From positions 310,001 to 374,000 of the forward strand of contig CAXXYG010000016.1 in assembly GCA_963666575.2 (NCBI GenBank): a stretch of 64,000 nucleotides of DNA, in the 5' to 3' direction. The notes under the pieces were generated by a model that was not told the origin of the DNA, searched no databases, and was given only the letters and a program-made list of their open reading frames with translations. The position numbers were made by a program, and so were the translations under genes. Shown here piece after piece: positions 56,761 through 64,000 of the stretch. Every line of letters starts with the position of its first letter. Within the stretch, counting starts at the first letter, position 1. Source of the stretch: JABMQB01 sp963666575 (GTDB lineage: Bacteria; Bacteroidota; Bacteroidia; Bacteroidales; Prolixibacteraceae).

Positions 56761-56774
56761 CCGCCATTCGGGCA
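56761..56774. repeat. Duplicate of the first 13 bases of tRNA-Leu
   Basis: CCGCCATTCGGGCA occurs here and at the tRNA 5' end (56696-56709), 65 bases apart in the same orientation. On the minus strand both read TGCCCGAATGGCGG. The bases beside it differ (a CCCGATGCTTCGGGG hairpin follows). It could be a leftover attachment site or a tRNA fragment copy. Confidence 0.7.
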
Positions 56775-56954
56775 GATATTTTTAAAATGGTGTGCAAAAC
56801 TAACCATTTACATCGAAATGACAAAATCCTTCCTAGAAACAATTATTCTTTTTTTAATCATCTTATTTAACAGGGCTTCGAGGGCACCTGTTTTTCAAAC
56901 AGGTATGCAGCACCAATTATTTCGCACAAATCAACAAAAATATTCCCCTAATTA

Positions 56955-58320
56955 TTATTTACGGGAATCAATCCGCTTTATAACCTGCCCATAAATAATT
57001 AAAGCAAAAGCTGAAATTAGCGATATACCAACAAAATAAAACCATATATAATGCGCATTTGATGCAGCATCCTGCCATTCCGCACGGTTATCAAACAAGC
57101 GTGGGTCGGGGCAAAATTTTTCAAGTAATACCCCCGACATTATAAATCCAAAAATAGATGACAAAAACGAATGTAAATGGCTAAATCCTAAATACATACC
57201 CTCTTCTCCTTTGGGAGCCTGCAACGAAAAAAATTCGAGGTAACGCGGCGAGATAAATGTTTCGGCAAATCCCTGAAAAGCAATACCAATTACCATCATA
57301 AAGGCTACCGGGTGCATTCCCAGTATATCGTCGGTCATTAAATTCCCCGATGCCATAAACAATGCTGAAACCGGCATAATAAACATACCCAAAGTCATAC
57401 TAAACAAGGCCGTTCGTTTTCGAAGGACATGAGTTACTACTCCAACAAACAAAAATACCATCAGCGGATTTATATTGGCATACCACGAAGGCGAAGCCCC
57501 TTCGCCTGCCAGGCGTAACACATATTTAGGCATGGTGGCATACATTTGATGTTGTACCATCCAAAAACCAGTAATAATTAAAATTAAAACCAATAACCGG
57601 GTATTCAAAAAAATCTTTCGCAATCCCTCAAGTGTTTCACCAATTGTTTTCCCCTGCCCCTTTTGGTGAGTAGTTTTAAACATGATAAATACAACAATTA
57701 ATCCCAGAAGAGTCATAAATGCAGAAAAATAACTGATCCAAATCAAACCACTATTCCCCATCATTTCGCGCAAAGGTTTAACTACTGTTTTAACCCGAAA
57801 ACGCACCAATATTTACCATTGCATAAAAAATACTGTACCCACGTGCCCGGTTATCTTTAGTCGTTTCTTTAGCAACAGTACCGGTGATTACTGATTTTAT
57901 AAATGACCCTCCCAAAATTATTAAAGCCATTACCGGAAGAATTGCATATTTTACTGACGATGTATCAAGTCCGCTAAACACAGTCGTTTCGCCATATTTA
58001 ACTAAATTAAGCGATTCGAACATTGAAGGCAGTGCCCCCATTCCAGCGTACCCCAAAGTCAACAATAAAAAAGCAAGCATCAACGATTTCCGAAACCCAA
58101 TTTTATCGGCATATGCACCGGCAAAGGTTGGAAGGAAATACAATAATGCCTGAAAAGTTCCTGCAATAGCTGCTGCTTCAAGATCGCCAAATCCTAAAAT
58201 TCGTGATAAATAAAGTGTAATTACAATAAAAACTCCGTAAAATGCTGCCCTTTCAAACAACTCAACTGTATTTGCTACCCAAAATGCTTTGGGAAATCTC
58301 CATGTTTCTCGTTTTTCCAT
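56955..58320 (-). pseudogene. POT/MFS-type transporter, frameshifted
   Basis: A proton-coupled transporter of the major facilitator superfamily, oligopeptide (POT) type by its ELFERAAFYGVFIVITLYLSR motif near the N-terminus and FAGAYADKIGFRKSLML loop. The first frame (58320 to 57790) covers transmembrane segments 1-5 and stops after YAMVNIGAFSG. The rest continues in another frame from KTVVKPLREMMGNSGLIW to IKRIDSRK at 56955. Deleting one A from the AA at 57792-57793 (plus strand) joins GAFSG directly to KTVVKPLR and gives a 454-residue protein. Either a recent mutation or an assembly indel. A well-formed promoter precedes it. TTG-initiated translation of the second half is unlikely to be meaningful. 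Confidence 0.88.
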
Positions 58321-58340
58321 TCTCCTTTTTTATTTAGTAA

Positions 58341-58370
58341 CAAAAGTAACAGCTTAATTCTTATCTCAAA
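58341..58370 (-). promoter_or_regulatory. Predicted promoter of the MFS transporter
   Basis: On the minus strand TTTG (58367-58370), 18 bases, then TACTTTTG (58341-58348), an exact TAnnTTTG match. The start codon is 20 bases downstream. Confidence 0.65.
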
Positions 58371-58470
58371 ATCAAAAATATGCTTCAAAACATTTAACAA
58401 CATAATGTAACTTAGTGCTCTTAAATTTTTTGTTACTTTTAAAATTAACTGTAAATCAAGCCTGTTTCCC

Positions 58471-59046
58471 ATGGAACCAACCGATGAAAAATTGTTGTTT
58501 AATAAAATAAAAAACGGAGACGAACAAACTTTCGAAATTCTTTTTAAAAACTATTACTCATTTTTATGCCACTTTGCTTCGCAATTTTTAACTGATGATA
58601 TAATTGCTGAAGAGGTTGTTCAGGATATTTTTGTAAAACTTTGGGAAAAACGCGAGAGTATTGTTATTGAAACTTCTGTTAAAAGTTATTTGTTCCGAAT
58701 GGTAAAAAATCAATGTTTAAATATAATTCAGCACAACAAAATTAAAAATCAGTATGCCGAAAAAGTTAAAGAAACACCATTGTTAAACCAAACAACATCC
58801 GATTTTTATAACGCCGTTGAACTCTCACAAGCCATCGAAGAAAGTATTAATTCGATGCCTGATAAAAGAAAAGAAATTTTCAGGCTCAGCCGCGAAGAAG
58901 GATTAAAATATAAAGAAATAGCTGAAAAACTGAAAATTTCAATTAAAACTGTTGAAGCCCAAATGGGTATTGCGCTCAAATATTTAAGAGAAAAATTAAA
59001 AGAATACAACCATATTTTTTCTTTTTTCCTTTTTCTTAAAAACTAA
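58471..59046 (+). CDS. ECF RNA polymerase sigma factor (FecI-like)
   Basis: A 191-residue group 4 sigma factor. Region 2: EQTFEILFKNYYSFLCHFASQFLTDDIIAEEVVQDIFVKLWEKRE. Region 4: FRLSREEGLKYKEIAEKLKISIKTVEAQMGIALKYLREKLKEY. These are typical of Bacteroidota FecI-like factors. It heads a four-gene run with short gaps (40, 21 and 2 bases): sigma, FecR, and two STN-domain proteins. No TonB receptor follows, which is unusual for this class. Confidence 0.95.
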   Translation: MEPTDEKLLFNKIKNGDEQTFEILFKNYYSFLCHFASQFLTDDIIAEEVVQDIFVKLWEKRESIVIETSVKSYLFRMVKNQCLNIIQHNKIKNQYAEKVKETPLLNQTTSDFYNAVELSQAIEESINSMPDKRKEIFRLSREEGLKYKEIAEKLKISIKTVEAQMGIALKYLREKLKEYNHIFSFFLFLKN

Positions 59047-59086
59047 AATAAGGGTATTTAATTCCAGCACTGTCTTACTTCTGACT

Positions 59087-60130
59087 ATGAATAATAAAAA
59101 AAATACGGAAAATTTCAATTGGGAATTGGTAGCAAAACATTTGGCCAATGAAACTACCGGTGAGGAAAAACGCCTTATCAAATCCCAAATGCAAGAATCT
59201 CAAAGCTTTGAACATAGTTTTATTCATAACAAAAATTTGTTTCGGAAAATTGAGCTCTATTATCGGTCAAAACGTTTTAACCAGGATATAGCCTGGAATA
59301 ATGTCCAATCGAAAATGAGGCAGGTGAAACCAGAAAAAAAATCGTTGAATACCCGCAAACACAGGGTACTTTATCAAACGTTTGTTAAATATGCAGCAAT
59401 TATTTTGTTGGTTTTAACAATCGGATCGGTAGGCTATTATTATGGGTTCCATAAAAATGAACCATTCGGCAATGAGAAGCTCCTTTCTTCGAACAAACAA
59501 AATTTAAGGGAATTAGTCCTTCCTGATGGATCAAAAGTTACTTTAAATAGTAACTCAACTCTCTCATTCCCTGATAAATTTGCAAAAAATTCAAGGGAAG
59601 TTCAAATTCAGGGCGAAGCATTCTTTGAAGTAACACCAAATCCGGATAAACCCTTTATTATTTCGGCCGGAAAAGCTCAAATTAAAGTACTTGGAACTTC
59701 ATTTAATGTTCGTGCGTATCCCAGCAAAGAAACTGTTGAGGTAATTGTAAAAACAGGAAAAGTTCAGGTTACCGAAAACGATGGTGATTTAAGTGATACT
59801 AAAAGTGTATATCTGGACCCTGGCGAAAAAGGTACATTAAATAATAATTCGCTTGTTTTAGAAAAAAACTTAAACAACGATGTTAATTACCTTGCCTGGA
59901 AAACATTTGATATTGTTTTTACAGAAATGCCATTAAGTGAAGTTATTGCATGTTTAAACAACGTTTACCATGTTGATATTGAAACTTCAAATCCTGAAAT
60001 TGAAAACTTAATGTTAACAGCTAGTTTTAATGACAAATCAATTGATTTTGTTTTAGATGTTATCCGAATGACTTTTGATCTGGAGGTTTCACGTGAAAAT
60101 GAAACTTACTTATTAAAAAGCCAGAGTTAA
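59087..60130 (+). CDS. FecR-family anti-sigma factor
   Basis: A 347-residue membrane protein. N-terminal cytoplasmic part about 1-92, transmembrane helix FVKYAAIILLVLTIGSVGYYY (about 95-116), FecR domain about 130-230 (LVLPDGSKVTLNSNSTLSFPDKF; IQGEAFFEVTPNPDKPFII; VLGTSFNVRAYPSKETVEV) and DUF4974 from about 275 (FDIVFTEMPLSEVIACLNNVYHVDIE). It would sequester the sigma factor encoded 40 bases upstream. In classical systems its periplasmic end contacts the STN domain of a TonB receptor; here the only STN proteins encoded beside it are the next two genes. Confidence 0.95.
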   Translation: MNNKKNTENFNWELVAKHLANETTGEEKRLIKSQMQESQSFEHSFIHNKNLFRKIELYYRSKRFNQDIAWNNVQSKMRQVKPEKKSLNTRKHRVLYQTFVKYAAIILLVLTIGSVGYYYGFHKNEPFGNEKLLSSNKQNLRELVLPDGSKVTLNSNSTLSFPDKFAKNSREVQIQGEAFFEVTPNPDKPFIISAGKAQIKVLGTSFNVRAYPSKETVEVIVKTGKVQVTENDGDLSDTKSVYLDPGEKGTLNNNSLVLEKNLNNDVNYLAWKTFDIVFTEMPLSEVIACLNNVYHVDIETSNPEIENLMLTASFNDKSIDFVLDVIRMTFDLEVSRENETYLLKSQS

Positions 60131-60151
60131 AAAATTAAAGTTTAATAAGCC

Positions 60152-61714
60152 ATGAAAACAAATAAACTATTTTTTAAACATTTTATATGTGCTATATTTT
60201 GCCTGGCACTATTAACTCCAACAACATTATTTGCACAGGAGAAAAATCAAACTCTTGACCAGAACATTAGTATTTATGCTGAAGAAGAGCCTTTATCGAA
60301 TATTATCGAAAAAATATGTACTTACCTGGATATCGATTATTCGTACAACTCAAAAATTGTTGAAGGGAAAAAAATCAGCTTAAACGTCTCGAATAAACCT
60401 ATCAAATATATTCTTGACAAACTGATGAAAGATTTTTATTTAATTTTTGAAATCGAAGACAATATTCTGGTTGTCAGGGATTATGTTCCACTCGACCAAA
60501 GCATTGATTATGAAAGGAGTAACCAGCAGAACTTTGCTTCGAACCGAGGATTTTTATTCCAAAATCCCAGGCGAAAATCTATTACAATTAAATTTAAATC
60601 TGCCAGTAACTTGATTATCATTCCGGTAACAATAAACGATTCGGATACCTTAAACTTTATTTTAGATACCGGTGTAAGGTTTCCAATTATTACAGAATTG
60701 CCGTTTGTAAATAAACTTAACCTAAATTACCTGGTTCCTGTTCCCATAAAAGGGTTAGGTGAAGGCGAAAGCCTCACTGCCTACCGATCGGGTAATAACA
60801 AAATGCAAATTGAGGGCCTTGTTGCCAATAATCAGGAAGTTCAAATGATTATTGATGAAAACTTTCAAATATCGCATATTTTAGGATTACCAGTTCATGG
60901 GCTTATCGGATTTAACCTGTTTAAAGATTACATTGTTAAAATTGATTACGACGATGAAAAGATAACTCTATACAGGCCTGAACATTATAAATACCGCGAC
61001 CGTAAAAACGATATTATACTTCCACTTCATTTTGAAGGGAATAAACCATTTGTACGTACAAGCATAGTTACCGAAGATTTTGAAGAAGTCCCTGTAATAC
61101 TTTTAGTTGACACAGGCGCAAGCGATGCTCTTTGGCTTTCGGCAAATTCTGACAAAAGGATAAAAATTCCGGATAATAATATTGAGACCTTCCTTGGAAA
61201 AGGTTTAAGTGGTGACTTATTTGGCAATAAAGGCCGTGTTGATGGAATTTGGGTAGGGCCACTTGTTTTATCTCAACCAATTGTTTCATTTCCAAACTCT
61301 GAATTAATCGACAAATTAATGTCGACTAACAACAGGAATGGAACATTGGGAGCTGAAATTTTACGCCGGTTTACGGTCACTTTCGACTACAAGAATAAAA
61401 GGTTAACTTTACATCCAACCAGTAAAATTAAAGAAGATTTTAATTATAACATGAGTGGTATGGATCTAGTTAATCCGGTTCCGGGTTTATCCGTTTATAA
61501 AGTTGATAATATTCGATTAAATTCTCCAGCATATTTTGCAGGTATAAAAGTTAATGATCAAATTCTCTCAGTTAATAGCTCACATCATACCAACATAACC
61601 ATGAATGATATTAACCTTTTACTCCAAAGTAAAGAGAATAAAAAAATCAGAATTAAATTGTTAAGAGACGGTGAAGAAATTAAAACATCGTTCCTCTTAA
61701 AAAAAGTATTCTAA
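60152..61714 (+). CDS. STN domain-aspartyl protease-PDZ protein
   Basis: A 520-residue exported protein with an uncommon architecture. Signal peptide 1-29 (TTLFAQ). An STN (secretin/TonB short N-terminal) domain at about 38-112: EEPLSNIIEKICTYLDIDYSYNSKIV ... LDKLMKDFYLIFEIEDNILVV. Two retropepsin-like aspartyl protease lobes follow, each with a DTG motif: LNFILDTGVRFPIIT (Asp172) and VILLVDTGASDALWL (Asp320), each followed by the hydrophobic ILG/LGAEIL flap-type segments GLIGFNLFKDYIVKIDYDDEKI and GTLGAEILRRFTVTFDYKNKRL. A PDZ domain closes the protein (SPAYFAGIKVNDQILSVNS ... IRIKLLRDGEE). Position after sigma/FecR suggests proteolytic signalling or FecR processing (inference). The next gene starts two bases after its stop. 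Confidence 0.88.
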   Translation: MKTNKLFFKHFICAIFCLALLTPTTLFAQEKNQTLDQNISIYAEEEPLSNIIEKICTYLDIDYSYNSKIVEGKKISLNVSNKPIKYILDKLMKDFYLIFEIEDNILVVRDYVPLDQSIDYERSNQQNFASNRGFLFQNPRRKSITIKFKSASNLIIIPVTINDSDTLNFILDTGVRFPIITELPFVNKLNLNYLVPVPIKGLGEGESLTAYRSGNNKMQIEGLVANNQEVQMIIDENFQISHILGLPVHGLIGFNLFKDYIVKIDYDDEKITLYRPEHYKYRDRKNDIILPLHFEGNKPFVRTSIVTEDFEEVPVILLVDTGASDALWLSANSDKRIKIPDNNIETFLGKGLSGDLFGNKGRVDGIWVGPLVLSQPIVSFPNSELIDKLMSTNNRNGTLGAEILRRFTVTFDYKNKRLTLHPTSKIKEDFNYNMSGMDLVNPVPGLSVYKVDNIRLNSPAYFAGIKVNDQILSVNSSHHTNITMNDINLLLQSKENKKIRIKLLRDGEEIKTSFLLKKVF

Positions 61715-61716
61715 AA

Positions 61717-63291
61717 TTGAAAAAAATAACAGGAATATTAGTATTCATTCTGTTGCTAAACCCATTCATTTACGGACAGCAACAGAATGAATCTATTCTT
61801 GAAAAAACACTTTCATTATCCATTACTAACCAGCCTATTTCTTATATTCTTGATAAAATCACAGAAGATGCAGGTATTCACTTTTCTTATGATGCGACTC
61901 TGGTAAATTCAACCCGGATTGAATCAATCTCAACCAACCAATTAAGTATTCACAATACTTTAAAACAACTTTTTAGTAATGAATTATTTAATTTTTATGA
62001 AAAAGAAAATCAAATAATCCTGTCTCTAAAAAATCAGGCAAAAGCATCAAATAACAACGTTGATAGTACAAACGTTAAACAAAAATATATTGTCCTTTCC
62101 GGAAAATTATTAGATGCAAAAAAAACATTCCCATTACCATTTGCCAGCGTTTCTATTTTAAATAAGCCTATTGGAACAATAACCAATGCCGATGGAGAAT
62201 TTTTGCTGAAAATTAGCCCTATCTATAAAAATGAACAAATTATTTTTTCATGCCTTGGCTATGGCCAAAAAGTACTTTTAGTTCCTGATTTACTTGATAT
62301 TAAAACTATTTCATTAGATCCGATTTCTATCAATATTCGTGAAATAAGTGTAAAAAGTATCACTCCTGAAGAAATTTTAAACAATGTATTTAAGTTTAAA
62401 ATTAAAAACTATGGCTCTGAATTTATAATGATGAATGCATTTTACCGTGAAATAGTAAAACAAGACGAAGATTTAATCAACATTTCAGAAGCCGTTCTCG
62501 ATATTTTAAAATCTCCTTATGATTTAGAGATATTAAACGATAAAATTCGCATTCAAAAAGCCAGAAAAACGCCCGAATTTAATCCTTTTCAATGGGTGAA
62601 CTTTAAACTTCAGGGAGGCCCGTTTAATATTACACAGCTCGATATCATCAAAACAGTAGATACTTTTATTGACCCTGAGTATCGTGAATATTACAACCAC
62701 AGTATCGACCGGGTAATATGGTACCATAATCATCCGGTTTATGTTATAAAATTTAAGCCGCACAAAAACCTTTATTATGGCTGTTATGAAGGTGAAATTT
62801 ACATTGACCGTGAAACCTATGCAATTATGCATTGCAATTTTAAACTTGCAAACTGGGGCCTTCGATATTCCGAAAGATCACTTATTAAAAAGAAACCCAA
62901 AGGTTATAAAGTGCGGACAAATTCTGTAAAATATTCTGTCGATTACCAATTTTACAATGATAAATGGTATTTTAATTCGGCGCATGCCGCTGTTACGTTT
63001 AAAGTTAAAAACAAAAAGCTTAAAATAAACTCCTCATTCTATAGCGAATCCGATATTTTAGTAACGAACATGAAGGAAAGCCAAATAAAACGGTTTCCAC
63101 GAAAACAACTTTTTTCAATCAATGATATTTTTATCGAAAACATTACTGATTACGATGAAAACTTTTGGGGCAACTTTAATATTATCAAACCCGATGAAAA
63201 CTTACGTACTGCTTTACTAAAATTCACACAATTAAACCAATCTCTTTTAAACTTGCACAAACCTGAATTAACAAATTTAAAAACCGATTAG
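61717..63291 (+). CDS. STN plus carboxypeptidase-regulatory-like domain protein, TTG start
   Basis: A 524-residue exported protein. Signal peptide MKKITGILVFILLLNPFIYGQ. An STN-type domain at about 28-105 (LSLSITNQPISYILDKITEDAGIHFSY ... FYEKENQIILSL), a carboxypeptidase-regulatory-like domain at about 127-205 (LSGKLLDAKKTFPLPFASVSILNKPIGTITNADGEF), then about 300 residues of unknown fold with NAFYREIVKQDEDLINISEAVLDILKSPYD, a pattern seen in other Bacteroidota surface proteins. No TonB barrel is present. The only sensible start is TTG at 61717, two bases after the preceding stop; no in-frame ATG precedes the signal sequence, so expression probably depends on translational coupling. Function unknown. 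Confidence 0.82.
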   Translation: MKKITGILVFILLLNPFIYGQQQNESILEKTLSLSITNQPISYILDKITEDAGIHFSYDATLVNSTRIESISTNQLSIHNTLKQLFSNELFNFYEKENQIILSLKNQAKASNNNVDSTNVKQKYIVLSGKLLDAKKTFPLPFASVSILNKPIGTITNADGEFLLKISPIYKNEQIIFSCLGYGQKVLLVPDLLDIKTISLDPISINIREISVKSITPEEILNNVFKFKIKNYGSEFIMMNAFYREIVKQDEDLINISEAVLDILKSPYDLEILNDKIRIQKARKTPEFNPFQWVNFKLQGGPFNITQLDIIKTVDTFIDPEYREYYNHSIDRVIWYHNHPVYVIKFKPHKNLYYGCYEGEIYIDRETYAIMHCNFKLANWGLRYSERSLIKKKPKGYKVRTNSVKYSVDYQFYNDKWYFNSAHAAVTFKVKNKKLKINSSFYSESDILVTNMKESQIKRFPRKQLFSINDIFIENITDYDENFWGNFNIIKPDENLRTALLKFTQLNQSLLNLHKPELTNLKTD

Positions 63292-63424
63292 CGCTCTTTG
63301 TAATTTCTTTATTGTGCATTTTTTCGACTAAAACATTTAAAAACAAACCAATAACAAAATTAGAAGCTTAAATCATTAATTAAATTATTCAGTTCTAATT
63401 TCAAAAGTTATTCGCCTTTTTAAC

Positions 63425-63432
63425 TACTTTTG
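63425..63432 (+). promoter_or_regulatory. Predicted -7 element of rbfA
   Basis: TACTTTTG matches TAnnTTTG exactly, 18 bases before the rbfA ATG, implying a very short leader. The -33 region is weak (TTTC). Confidence 0.5.
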
Positions 63433-63450
63433 CCCAAAATAAGTGTAATA

Positions 63451-63792
63451 ATGGAAGAGTTTAGTACCAGACAAAATAAAATTTCCCGGCTTTTACAAAA
63501 AGAATTAGCCAATTATTTCCAAAAAGAAAGCCGAAATTATTTTAATGGAAAATTTATTAGTGTAACTACTGTCAGAGTTACGAAAGACCTTAGTGTTGCA
63601 AGGGCCTATTTAAGTATTTTTCCGGTGGAAGGAAGCGATGAAATTTTGAAAGCAATTAAAATCATGACCCGACAAATAAGAGGTGATATTGGCAGGGCTG
63701 TTGGTAAACAGATTCGGAAAATTCCTAATTTTGAATTCTACATCGATGATAGCCTTGATTATATTGATAAAATAGACAATCTTTTACATTAA
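63451..63792 (+). CDS. rbfA: Ribosome-binding factor A
   Basis: RbfA helps mature the 5' end of 16S rRNA in the 30S subunit. From the ATG at 63451 (MEEFSTRQNKISRLLQKELANYF) the protein has 113 residues, standard for the family. The KH-like domain shows FISVTTVRVTKDLSVARAYLSIFP and IRGDIGRAVGKQIRKIPNFEFYIDDSLDY. The frame also runs upstream to a TTG at 63430, but that covers the promoter element. A permease gene starts 63 bases downstream in the same frame. Confidence 0.95.
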   Translation: MEEFSTRQNKISRLLQKELANYFQKESRNYFNGKFISVTTVRVTKDLSVARAYLSIFPVEGSDEILKAIKIMTRQIRGDIGRAVGKQIRKIPNFEFYIDDSLDYIDKIDNLLH

Positions 63793-63855
63793 CATAATTA
63801 TTGGTATTTTAATTCGTTTCTACTAAAAGCATTAAACAACAAATATTTAACCGCA

Positions 63856-64000
63856 TTGAATGTTCCGTTTTTTATAGCAAAAAGATACCTCGTATCAAAA
63901 AAGAAACAAAACGTAATTAACATAATATCGGGAATTGCGGTCTGTGGTGTATCCATAAGTACAATGGCTTTTATAATAGTTATTTCTGTATTTAATGGCT
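63856..64000 (+). CDS. LolC/LolE-type ABC transporter permease, 5' part only
   Basis: The first 48 codons of an FtsX/LolC-type permease: LNVPFFIAKRYLVSKKKQNV followed by INIISGIAVCGVSISTMAFI, the standard opening (cytoplasmic FIAxRYL motif then first transmembrane helix with ISVFNG). The probable start is TTG at 63856; there is no in-frame ATG after the rbfA stop. These permeases release lipoproteins to the Lol chaperone pathway in the inner membrane. The gene continues past the window. Confidence 0.85.
   Translation, partial: MNVPFFIAKRYLVSKKKQNVINIISGIAVCGVSISTMAFIIVISVFNG

Noticed and set aside
56886..56904. Hairpin ACCTGTTT/AAACAGGT downstream of the MFS gene as terminator
   Set aside because: A perfect 8-bp stem with a 3-base loop, but no T-tract follows on the minus strand, so I did not call it.
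56600..56954. Integrated element at tRNA-Leu
   Set aside because: No integrase or phage gene lies beside the tRNA; only a 14-base repeat is present, at the 5' end of the tRNA.
57785..57800. Programmed +1 frameshift at the GGT TAA junction of the MFS gene
   Set aside because: Lacks the internal Shine-Dalgarno and CTT-TGA context of the prfB case, and this group does not rely on Shine-Dalgarno pairing; mutation or sequencing error is simpler.

Overview
The window is AT-rich, gene-dense bacterial DNA that I assign to the phylum Bacteroidota, order Bacteroidales/Marinilabiliales in the wide sense and possibly Prolixibacteraceae-like (the family is inference). The evidence is two ECF sigma/FecR anti-sigma pairs, a SusC/SusD pair, several TonB-dependent receptors, type IX secretion (T9SS) tails plus the T9SS factor PorZ, BACON and STN domains, almost no Shine-Dalgarno sequences, and promoters of the Bacteroidota TAnnTTTG type.

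Layout. 1-6.5 kb (minus strand): 3'-truncated polA with a queD-like gene, then a PadR-PspC-DUF4252 envelope-stress style operon and a small secreted protein with three LExWM repeats. 7.2-14 kb (plus): an Oar-like TonB-dependent receptor, a lipoprotein of BACON and OB-fold-like modules, and a T9SS-exported endonuclease I, together a possible extracellular-DNA utilisation locus. 14-20.6 kb: nadA, a methyltransferase, an S41 protease overlapping dCMP deaminase, a SPOR lipoprotein, a GNAT acetyltransferase and trpS. 20.8-31.9 kb: a fossil GH27 start joined to a GH127 arabinofuranosidase, then sigma/FecR/SusC/SusD and alkaline phosphatase; susC carries a frameshift. 32-33.6 kb: a stand-alone trpB2 behind a complete Trp-codon attenuator, including a 20-residue leader peptide. 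33.6-46.2 kb: housekeeping genes (lplA, a receptor/lipoprotein pair, dtd, mazG-like, deoC, YhcH, polyprenyl synthase, ArsR, AlkD, rdgB, porZ, recO).

46.2-51.7 kb: an aminotransferase-fold protein lacking the PLP lysine, then an IS1634-type insertion sequence flanked by a 168-bp target duplication, a Memo-AMMECR1 fusion, a SPOR lipoprotein and an orphan Vsr endonuclease. 51.9-56.4 kb: a giant secreted papain-like protein with a T9SS tail. 56.6-58.3 kb: tRNA-Leu(CAA) and a frameshifted POT/MFS transporter. 58.5-63.3 kb: a four-gene sigma/anti-sigma locus in which the usual TonB receptor is replaced by an STN-aspartyl protease-PDZ protein and an STN-carboxypeptidase-regulatory-like protein. The window ends with rbfA and the start of a LolC/E-type permease.

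The strongest candidates for something new are the receptor-less STN/protease signalling locus, the Trp attenuator on trpB2, the lysine-less aminotransferase, and the IS whose long duplication kept both flanking genes intact.
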